Shown piece after piece: positions 56,140 to 64,000 of a stretch of 64,000 nt of DNA; within the stretch, counting starts at the first letter, position 1; the number at the start of each line of letters is the position of its first letter. The notes beneath the pieces were generated by a model. It ran no database searches and was not told the DNA's origin. It saw only the letters and a program-made list of their open reading frames with translations. The position numbers and the translations under genes were made by a program. Location of the stretch: positions 1-64,000 of the forward strand of contig JAHEFE010000009.1 in the NCBI GenBank assembly GCA_024640365.1, given 5' to 3'. Origin of the DNA: Woeseiaceae bacterium. Lineage in GTDB: Bacteria; Pseudomonadota; Gammaproteobacteria; Steroidobacterales; Woeseiaceae.

Positions 56140-56499
56140 TTACTCGCCGAGGCCTGCTTTGGCCTGGGCGGCAATCGCGGCAAATGCCTCTGGATCATGC
56201 ACAGCGATGTCAGACAATACCTTCCTGTCAATTTCAATCTCTGCCAAGTGCAGACCATTGATCAGGCGGCTATAGGACAATCCGTTCATACGTGCTGCTG
56301 CGTTAATACGTGCAATCCAAAGTGCCCGGAAATCACGTTTACGCACACGCCTGTCACGGTATGCGTATTGCCCGGCTTTGATGACAGCCTGTTTGGCAAC
56401 ACGATAAATTTTGCTGCGGGCGCCATAATATCCCTTCGCTTTCTTCAGGACTTTCTTATGACGGGCATTGGCGATTACGCCACGTTTTACTCTAGCCAT
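56140..56499 (-). CDS. rplT: 50S ribosomal protein L20
   Basis: 119 residues, highly basic. [29 protein letters not shown] is a textbook L20 N-terminus. It binds 23S rRNA early in assembly and, in related bacteria, represses its own operon. It lies 14 bp after rpmI in the infC-rpmI-rplT order. Confidence 0.97.
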   Translation of the reverse strand: MARVKRGVIANARHKKVLKKAKGYYGARSKIYRVAKQAVIKAGQYAYRDRRVRKRDFRALWIARINAAARMNGLSYSRLINGLHLAEIEIDRKVLSDIAVHDPEAFAAIAAQAKAGLGE

Positions 56500-56513
56500 T
56501 TCTCAATCTCCCC

Positions 56514-56711
56514 TTAGCTATATGGCAGCATGCGACGTACAGCTTTAACGTCCGCATCAGCTACTTGCTGAGTTGAGCCCAATTGACGCTTACGCTTGGA
56601 ACTCTTCTTCGTAAGGATATGACGGAGATGGGACTGGGCTCTTTTGAAGCCACCTTTTCCCGTCCGGCTGAAGCGCTTTGCGGCGCCCCGGTTGGTTTTC
56701 ATCTTAGACAT
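56514..56711 (-). CDS. rpmI: 50S ribosomal protein L35
   Basis: 65 residues. [36 protein letters not shown] matches L35. ATG 56711 is the family start; the four codons before it are dropped. About 95 bp separate it from infC, enough for an L20-responsive leader as in related operons, which I could not establish. Confidence 0.96.
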   Translation of the reverse strand: MSKMKTNRGAAKRFSRTGKGGFKRAQSHLRHILTKKSSKRKRQLGSTQQVADADVKAVRRMLPYS

Positions 56712-56807
56712 TTTTGTCTCCACATTTTATAGCCTGACAATGTATCTAACGAGTCACATGGGCTCACATAGACCACCGCAGGCGGGTAACGACGGAAATC
56801 GTCGCAC

Positions 56808-57326
56808 TCACTTTTTCTTTGGTGCTATCACCATAATCATCTGCCGACCTTCCATTTGCGGCATCTGCTCGACAACACCAATTTCTTCCAGGTCTTCCTT
56901 AACCCTTGTCAGAAGCTTCGCGCCCAATTCCTGGTGCGCCATTTCCCTGCCTCTGAATCTTAGCGTTACTTTCGTTTTGTCGCCTTGCTCTAAAAACTTA
57001 ACAAGATTCCGCAACTTTACTTTGTAATCGCCTTCCTCCGTTCCCGGACGAAACTTTATTTCCTTAATATGTACTTGCTTTTGTTTGCGCTTTGAAAACT
57101 GTGCTTTCTTGTTAAGCTCAAACAAATATTTGCCAAAATCCATTATTCGGCAAACAGGGGGATCCGCGGTTGGCGACACCTCGACTAAATCAAGGCCAGC
57201 AGCTCGTGATAACTCAAGTGCATCGGCACGTGGCATTACGCCAGCCTGTTCACCGTCTGCTCCAATTACTCTAATCCGGGACGCATCTATCTCTTCATTA
57301 CGTCGGATACGCTTTGTCGCCGCGAT
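56808..57326 (-). CDS. infC: Translation initiation factor IF-3, probable AUC start
   Basis: 172 residues from an ATC codon at 57326. [45 protein letters not shown] and [14 protein letters not shown] establish IF-3. The frame is open to an ATG at 57365, but the strongest ribosome binding site, GGAGG, lies eight bases before ATC and would yield [22 protein letters not shown], the expected N-terminus. infC in many bacteria starts with AUU or AUC so that IF-3 represses its own translation; this appears to follow that rule. thrS, normally just upstream, is absent. Confidence 0.93.
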   Translation of the reverse strand: MAATKRIRRNEEIDASRIRVIGADGEQAGVMPRADALELSRAAGLDLVEVSPTADPPVCRIMDFGKYLFELNKKAQFSKRKQKQVHIKEIKFRPGTEEGDYKVKLRNLVKFLEQGDKTKVTLRFRGREMAHQELGAKLLTRVKEDLEEIGVVEQMPQMEGRQMIMVIAPKKK

Positions 57327-57426
57327 ATTCAAATCCTCCAATAAACCAAAAAAACCTGCCGCCATCTGGCGCCGTGCTTTTCAAACACCAAATAGCAGCT
57401 GCGCCCAGACCAACTCAGGACGGCGA

Positions 57427-57455
57427 ATTTTAAAGGTGGATCGCACAAGACTCAA
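57427..57455 (-). promoter_or_regulatory. Probable promoter of the infC operon
   Basis: Minus-strand TTGAGT (57450-57455) and TAAAAT (57427-57432) separated by exactly 17 bp, giving a start about 100 bases before infC. Consistent with thrS being absent, so that infC needs its own promoter. Confidence 0.55.
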
Positions 57456-57643
57456 GCCCGGAAATAACTGATTTGCAAGAAACTTCACTACAAAACGTCA
57501 AAAACAGGCTTCCTGACCCAATTTAAGTCAGATTTCCACAAAAAATGAGATTTTACAGCAAGCAAGTATGTACGAATTTTCGCGTACCGCAGCTGCCGCC
57601 TCCGCCGGCAGAAACCCACCCGGGAGGACAAAAATTACTATAT

Positions 57644-57718
57644 TGGTGGGCGATAGTGGTTTCGAACCACTGACCTCCACGATGTCAACGTGGCGCTCTA
57701 CCCCTGAGCTAATCGCCC
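57644..57718 (-). tRNA. tRNA-Val (anticodon GAC)
   Basis: 75 bases with encoded CCA. Acceptor GGGCGAT pairs with ATCGCCC, D arm AGCTCAGGGGTAGAGC, anticodon stem CCACG/CGTGG around TTGACAT (anticodon GAC), T arm CAGTGG... CCACT. It reads GUC and GUU codons. Located between uvrB and infC, on the same strand as both. Confidence 0.95.
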
Positions 57719-57821
57719 TCTTTTCGACTCCCGGCACAGCAAAATAAGCAGGCGCCGGGTCAAGCGGTGGACAAAGATACCGGAAGCCCACAAACAGAAG
57801 CAAGTCCTAATGTTGAATAGT

Positions 57822-59867
<2,046 letters not shown>

Positions 59868-60040
59868 CACTGGGTACTTGGTTGGCTAACAAACAGGTTA
59901 GTCTATCAGCTTCTGCTCATTTCGGGCCTTGTCACTCCCTTTTAAGCTATTTTCGGACAGCCAAAGTGCGCGGACAGATCTGGTTTGACCAGGAAAATGA
60001 GGAAATCTCGTTACGATTTCAGAAAATATCCTCACATCGC

Positions 60041-60069
60041 TTGACTTGATTTTCCGCCTCGACCAAAAT
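60041..60069 (+). promoter_or_regulatory. Promoter of tRNA-Asn
   Basis: TTGACT (60041-60046) and CAAAAT (60064-60069) with a 17-bp spacer, followed by a GC-rich discriminator GCCGCCCC, which is typical of stringently controlled tRNA genes. Transcription would begin near 60076. Confidence 0.6.
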
Positions 60070-60100
60070 GCCGCCCCTGCATAGCAATGTGCAGCACAAT

Positions 60101-60176
<76 letters not shown>

Positions 60177-60181
60177 AATTC

Positions 60182-60210
60182 AAAAAAGCCTCCGCAATGG
60201 AGGCTTTTTT
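60182..60210. terminator. Intrinsic terminator after tRNA-Asn and galU
   Basis: Arms AAAAAAGCCTCC (60182-60193) and GGAGGCTTTTTT (60199-60210) with a five-base loop. Symmetric A and T runs make it usable in both directions: after tRNA-Asn on plus and after galU on minus. Confidence 0.9.
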
Positions 60211-60235
60211 ATTTCTGCCGCACTGGAATGCAATA

Positions 60236-61111
60236 TCAGTTCAACAGCTCATCCCGGAGTGCGGCCCGAAATTCCGCTCCAATTTCGCTATTTCTCAAGC
60301 CGTAGCCCACCGTCGCCATCAAGAATCCCAGCTTGTTGCCGCAGTCATAACGTTTACCAGTAAACGAAAACGCATAAACGGGCGACTCATCCAGCATCGC
60401 CGCTATGCCATCCGTCAGTTGAATCTCACCGCCCGCACCTCGCCGAGTCGACTCCAGTTTCTCAAATATGGCTGGATCCAGCAGATATCTTCCCACGACA
60501 GCCATATTGGACGGCGCATCTTCCGGCTTTGGCTTTTCAACCATCTGCGTAATTCGCTGTGGACCACCTTCCGCACCACTCACCGCGACAATACCGTAAC
60601 TTGACGTGCGCTCGGGTGGGACTAGCTCGACGCCCAGGACGCTACCTCCATGCTTATCGTACTCATTTGCCATTTGCAGCAGTACGGATGTCTCTGAATC
60701 AATCAGGTCGTCTGCGAGGTGAACATAGAATGGCTCATCACCGACCGCAGGACGTGCGCACAAAACCGCATGGCCAAGGCCAAGTGGTTCGCCCTGACGA
60801 ATGTAAATACAACTTACCCCCGGTGGCAGTATGTCCCGTACGGACGCCAGCAATTGCTCTTTACCTGGCCCCTGCAAGGCTCTTTCAAGCTCAGGATCAA
60901 CATCGAAATGATCTTCAATCGACCGTTTCGTGACACCCGTTACAAAAATCAGTTTAGTGACACCGGCAGCGATAGCCTCTTCCACGGCGTACTGGATAAG
61001 GGGCTTGTCAACAATTGGCAGCATCTCCTTGGGACATGCTTTTGTAGCCGGCAAAAACCGGGTTCCTCTACCCGCTACGGGGAATACGGCTGTACGTATC
61101 TTCTGCGACAA
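60236..61111 (-). CDS. galU: UTP-glucose-1-phosphate uridylyltransferase
   Basis: 291 residues. [37 protein letters not shown] is the canonical GalU N-terminus. It produces UDP-glucose for lipopolysaccharide, trehalose and exopolysaccharide synthesis. The start codon is TTG 61111, with GGAG seven bases upstream and no ATG before it. Product is cytoplasmic, length normal. Confidence 0.95.
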   Translation of the reverse strand: MSQKIRTAVFPVAGRGTRFLPATKACPKEMLPIVDKPLIQYAVEEAIAAGVTKLIFVTGVTKRSIEDHFDVDPELERALQGPGKEQLLASVRDILPPGVSCIYIRQGEPLGLGHAVLCARPAVGDEPFYVHLADDLIDSETSVLLQMANEYDKHGGSVLGVELVPPERTSSYGIVAVSGAEGGPQRITQMVEKPKPEDAPSNMAVVGRYLLDPAIFEKLESTRRGAGGEIQLTDGIAAMLDESPVYAFSFTGKRYDCGNKLGFLMATVGYGLRNSEIGAEFRAALRDELLN

Positions 61112-61189
61112 GTTCCTGCTCCAAAACTCTTTTTGAGCCTCCCATAATAGCTAATCCCACCGCCTTGAGGAACGAACTTGAACATAAGT

Positions 61190-61233
61190 CGCCGGAACGA
61201 GCACCGAGGCTTCTCCAGGCGCAAGTTCCGGCG
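61190..61233. repeat. Inverted repeat between galU and the ComEA-like gene
   Basis: Perfect 9-bp arms CGCCGGAAC (61190-61198) and GTTCCGGCG (61225-61233) with a 26-base centre. No T-run follows on either strand. It could be an operator or a structured leader upstream of galU. Confidence 0.4.
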
Positions 61234-61240
61234 CCAACCA

Positions 61241-61543
61241 CTAACTCCTTTCTTTTTTCAATTTTTTTGTTGCAGCGGTTTCCAAGCGCACATCAGCGCG
61301 AATACTCAGCAGTGTCTTTTCCCCAATACCTTTCACAAGAACCAGATCATCTGCCGATTTAAACGGTCCATTTTCCTCTCGATACGCGACTATTGCCTTA
61401 GCCTTGCTGAGCCCAATACCCGTTAGCTCTTCAGAAATTGTCTCCGCGTCCGCAGTGTTGATGTTAACTGGCCCTGCGATCGCCAACACCGGAAAAATCA
61501 AGGCTCCCATTAAAAGCCCCAAAACTCGATTCGTTTTCTTCAT
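61241..61543 (-). CDS. ComEA-like helix-hairpin-helix protein
   Basis: 100 residues. Signal peptide LLMGALIFPVLAIA/GPV (cleavage near residue 23), then a ComEA-type DNA-binding domain with two hairpins: VNINTADAETISEELTGIGLSKAKAIVAYREENGPFKSADDL and VKGIGEKTLLSI. Such proteins take up DNA across the periplasm in transformation, though short versions have unclear roles. ATG 61543 has AGGAG upstream; the longer frame to 61624 is not needed. Located between lapB and galU. Confidence 0.85.
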   Translation of the reverse strand: MKKTNRVLGLLMGALIFPVLAIAGPVNINTADAETISEELTGIGLSKAKAIVAYREENGPFKSADDLVLVKGIGEKTLLSIRADVRLETAATKKLKKERS

Positions 61544-61676
61544 TACGCTCTCCTTTGCAATGTACGTGTCCACCGGCCACCCAATTAGCCAGTGGATGCA
61601 ATTACGAGCATAGTTATGTCTCACGCCCAGAACAGGTCGTGAAATTCCTCAAAATCAACGGAAACGAATTATTTGT

Positions 61677-62882
61677 CTAGCCAGCAGAATTGCTGCGCTG
61701 CAAGAGTGAATCGAACTTGACGCTGTTAAATGGTCGCTGCGTTTCCCAGTTCTTGCAACTGGGGCACTGCCACAACAATCGCTGACTTGAAAACCCGCAT
61801 TCGGTGCACTGGTAGCGCGGCGTGGACTTGGCCAACTTGCTCAATGCTGAGCGCACCTTGATGAGCGCATCCTGACGATGGCCGCCGACTCCATTATTGA
61901 TATTTTGAAGATCAATAAACTCAGCGAGAATAGCGTCATTCTTCATATATTCCTCAACGCACTCATCAATGACTTTTATGCCACCAATATTGTTAACTAT
62001 CGCAGTGTAAGCAACATGTGTTTTCAGCTCAGGCTTCTGCTCGACCATCGCCACGATCTCACGTTCAAGATCGTGCACCGCACCTGCATCGGCAAATAGC
62101 GCGACAAGTTTTGGCAAAGCTTCAGTAATAAGATACGTGTTCTCGTCAATGATACGACGATACAAGCGAATTGCAGTCTCGCGATCACCAGTGTTGCTAG
62201 CAATATCAGCACGTGTAAGAGCTCCCCGCAAAGTCCTCGGCCTCCCCGAATGTGCTTTCTTTAGGTGCTGCCTGGCAGCTACAAAATCGCCATCGGCGGT
62301 CGCCTGCTCCGCGAGTTCGCAATAATAGTGGGCAATTTGTAGCTCAAGTGAATTACCGCTCAGACTCTCAAGCTTATGGCCTGCATCAATTGCTTTCTGC
62401 CACTCTCTTTCCTGCTCGTAGATCCGGCATAACTGATGGAGAGCCTCGGCTTGATAACGCGACCCCTGTGACAGACGCACAAACATTTTCTCGGCTCGAT
62501 CCAACAGACCGGCACGAAGGTAATCTTTGGCCAGCGAATACAACGCCTGATCACGTTGAGGTGCTGCGAGATCGGGTCGCGCGATGATATTCTGATGAAT
62601 TCGAATTGCTCTATCGACTTCGCCGCGACGCCTGAACAAACTCCCGAGAGCAAAGTGCGTTTCGATAGTTTTGTCTTCAACCCGAACCATTTTGAGAAAA
62701 TGTTCCAGGGCCTGGTCAGTTTGCTCGTTGAGCAAAAAATTCAACCCTTTTAAGTAATCCAGGTTGAGCGGTGGCGGTGGTTCCGCATCTTCGTCACGCT
62801 CGCCAAAACGACCGAGCGCCCATCCAGCCGCTGCCAAGAGGAGAAATAAACCTGCTAATAGAAATGTTGATTCAGTCGGCAT
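61677..62882 (-). CDS. lapB: Lipopolysaccharide assembly protein B
   Basis: 401 residues. N-terminal membrane anchor (LLAGLFLLLAAAGWALGRFG), then about nine TPR repeats, and a C-terminal rubredoxin-like zinc domain YQCTECGFSSQRLLWQCPSCKNWETQRPF with two CxxC pairs. LapB acts with FtsH to control LpxC levels and so balances lipopolysaccharide synthesis. Overlaps lapA by 11 bases. Confidence 0.95.
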   Translation of the reverse strand: MPTESTFLLAGLFLLLAAAGWALGRFGERDEDAEPPPPLNLDYLKGLNFLLNEQTDQALEHFLKMVRVEDKTIETHFALGSLFRRRGEVDRAIRIHQNIIARPDLAAPQRDQALYSLAKDYLRAGLLDRAEKMFVRLSQGSRYQAEALHQLCRIYEQEREWQKAIDAGHKLESLSGNSLELQIAHYYCELAEQATADGDFVAARQHLKKAHSGRPRTLRGALTRADIASNTGDRETAIRLYRRIIDENTYLITEALPKLVALFADAGAVHDLEREIVAMVEQKPELKTHVAYTAIVNNIGGIKVIDECVEEYMKNDAILAEFIDLQNINNGVGGHRQDALIKVRSALSKLAKSTPRYQCTECGFSSQRLLWQCPSCKNWETQRPFNSVKFDSLLQRSNSAG

Positions 62883-63168
62883 CTTGCAACGGGAGGTTTC
62901 TGAGGCTACTGACTTCCGACTCTGACAAGCTTAATGCTTTACGCAAGCGTCGACGCTCACTAATTATTTTCAATACATAAATGCTGACGCTAAGTAGTCC
63001 AAAGCACCAACCTGCAACAAAAACTATTGTAAACGCGAGCGGCAAAGACGTCGTTGCTGTACCGAAAAGATAGTCGATCTCGACCGATCCAGGGTTATTG
63101 CTGGTAAACACAATCATGGCCACAAATAACACGACAATGACTACGAGGACACCGATACGCTTTAGCAT
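62872..63168 (-). CDS. lapA: Lipopolysaccharide assembly protein A
   Basis: 98 residues, two transmembrane helices (LVVIVVLFVAMIVFTS and FTIVFVAGWCFGLLSVSIYV) and a short coiled-coil tail (SERRRLRKALSLSESEVSSL). This is YciS/LapA, the membrane partner of LapB. The order rpsA-ihfB-lapA-lapB is standard for gammaproteobacteria. Confidence 0.93.
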   Translation of the reverse strand: MLKRIGVLVVIVVLFVAMIVFTSNNPGSVEIDYLFGTATTSLPLAFTIVFVAGWCFGLLSVSIYVLKIISERRRLRKALSLSESEVSSLRNLPLQDAD

Positions 63169-63320
63169 TATTCCTCTCCCTGAGATAAGCCTTTTACCGA
63201 TTCAAAGAGACATGACCCAGGTTGCTAGTGTATGGCACACAGCACAAGATTGAAATCAACACGCGCTGAAATATTTTGGCTTGTTCCAAAGACTGTCTGC
63301 CGTCGGATACCGTGACCCAA

Positions 63321-63623
63321 CTAGTCTTTAATAGGAAACTCGCGGCTGGAGTTGACCCGCTCTCTCAAGTCTTTACCAGGTTTAAAATGCGGTACATATT
63401 TCCCTGAAAGCGCGACGGCCTCACCGGTCTTGGGATTACGACCAATGCGCGGCGGTCGAAAATGCAATGAAAAACTGCCGAAGCCACGGATTTCAATCCG
63501 TTCGCCTTTCGCGAGAGCATCGCTCATAAGATCCAATAAATGCTTAACAGCAAGCTCAACGTCTTTAGCCGGCAGATGCTTTTGCTTCCGCGAGATCAAT
63601 TCTATGAGTTCAGATTTTGTCAT
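63321..63623 (-). CDS. ihfB: Integration host factor subunit beta
   Basis: 100 residues. [30 protein letters not shown] and [46 protein letters not shown] are characteristic of IhfB, including the R-x-RNP DNA-intercalating loop. Partner of IhfA. Located between rpsA and lapA; a strong hairpin separates it from rpsA. Confidence 0.97.
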   Translation of the reverse strand: MTKSELIELISRKQKHLPAKDVELAVKHLLDLMSDALAKGERIEIRGFGSFSLHFRPPRIGRNPKTGEAVALSGKYVPHFKPGKDLRERVNSSREFPIKD

Positions 63624-63686
63624 TTAGCATTTCACTTAATTATTGTTCTAATCCGCCTCGTACCCCTTAGCACGAAGATACAGCAA

Positions 63687-63716
63687 TATAGCCCAGACCA
63701 AGTGGTCTGGGCTATA
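63687..63716. terminator. Strong hairpin between rpsA and ihfB
   Basis: A perfect 14-bp stem, TATAGCCCAGACCA (63687-63700) with TGGTCTGGGCTATA (63703-63716), and a two-base centre. No T-run follows on the minus strand, so it may only attenuate, or protect the rpsA 3' end. Confidence 0.5.
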
Positions 63717-63724
63717 CCTTTTTA

Positions 63725-64000
63725 TCAGTCAGACTTGCCTGACAGCTTTTCTTTCAGCAATTCGCCAAGTGTTGTACCTGTAGAACTTGAAGCTACGTCA
63801 GCTTTATAGCTATCAACGGCAACCTCTTCGTCATGTACTTCCTTAGCTTTAATTGAAAGCGCAACGCTACGATTCTTGCGATCAACATTGGTGAACTTGG
63901 CTTCAACCTCATCACCGACCTTAATCATCGTGCGAGCATCTTCAACCCGACCACGTGCCAATTCCGACGCGCGGATCGTACCAAGAACGCTATCACCCAA
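63725..64000 (-). CDS. rpsA: 3' end of 30S ribosomal protein S1 (partial)
   Basis: The last 91 residues of a gene whose start lies beyond base 64000. LGTIRASELARGRVEDARTMIKVGDEVEAKFTNVDRKNRSVALSIKAKE is the final S1 (OB-fold) repeat, followed by an acidic-to-basic tail (GTTLGELLKEKLSGKSD). S1 binds mRNA leaders for translation initiation. It is upstream of ihfB in the usual order. Confidence 0.96.
   Translation of the reverse strand: MGDSVLGTIRASELARGRVEDARTMIKVGDEVEAKFTNVDRKNRSVALSIKAKEVHDEEVAVDSYKADVASSSTGTTLGELLKEKLSGKSD

Noticed and set aside
57528-57803. 91-residue minus-strand ORF over tRNA-Val
   Set aside because: It spans the tRNA on the same strand and has no protein-like motif.

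Overview
The window reads as a contiguous piece of a gammaproteobacterial chromosome, nearly all coding, with no insertion sequence, phage gene or CRISPR array that I can see. The placement rests on gene order and content: fabD-fabG-acpP-fabF-mltG-tmk-holB-pilZ, infC-rpmI-rplT-pheS-pheT-ihfA-merR, rpsA-ihfB-lapA-lapB, a type II secretion operon beside a rhombosortase, and a TonB2-type operon that starts with a DUF3450 gene. An aerobic, lipid-using, possibly marine heterotroph fits, but I cannot name a genus. The left edge holds the last 16 codons of fabH and the right edge the 3' part of rpsA.

Layout. 0-1.3 kb: fabH tail, two perfect CRP-type palindromes and a small candidate gene. 1.3-8.4 kb: membrane and coiled-coil proteins, a GDPD/TIR-like operon divergent from an EEP hydrolase, a FadJ-type beta-oxidation enzyme and a double cyclic-nucleotide-binding/rhodanese fusion. 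8.5-15.2 kb (minus): fatty-acid synthesis, mltG, tmk, holB and pilZ. 15.3-21.5 kb: rhombosortase divergent from gspGHIJKLMN. 21.5-27.5 kb (minus): AddA/AddB-like helicase-nuclease pair. 27.6-34.5 kb: CoA transferase, lipoprotein, sulfurtransferase, etfBA, peroxiredoxin, acyl-CoA dehydrogenase and ferredoxin. 34.7-39.9 kb (minus): DUF3450-MotA/TolQ/ExbB-ExbB-ExbD-TonB-TPR. 40.2-45 kb: a second acyl-CoA dehydrogenase, a quinone oxidoreductase, ilvE and leuB. 45-51.8 kb: a Ser/Thr kinase with Calx-beta domains, an FAD oxidase, a PLP dehydratase and a cyclase-like protein. 51.9-64 kb: three tRNAs (Pro, Val, Asn), the translation operon, uvrB, galU, a ComEA-like protein, lapB, lapA, ihfB and rpsA.

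How the genes fit together. FadJ, two acyl-CoA dehydrogenases, EtfAB, the CoA transferase and the quinone oxidoreductase point to strong acyl-CoA catabolism, with the electron-transfer flavoprotein taking electrons from the dehydrogenases. The fab cluster is the matching synthesis arm. The secretion operon holds only the pseudopilin and inner-membrane half of the machine, so its secretin, ATPase and GspF must lie elsewhere. Possible cyclic-nucleotide parts (CRP-type sites, a cNMP-binding fusion, a divergent class III cyclase-like protein) are scattered through the window; linking them is inference.

The least ordinary pieces are the TIR-like gene with glutamine at the usual catalytic glutamate, the kinase/Calx-beta transmembrane protein, the divergent cyclase-like protein, the class II-spaced CRP promoter before a small gene, the structured leader before acpP, and a probable AUC start codon in infC. 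I found no convincing complete new defence system.
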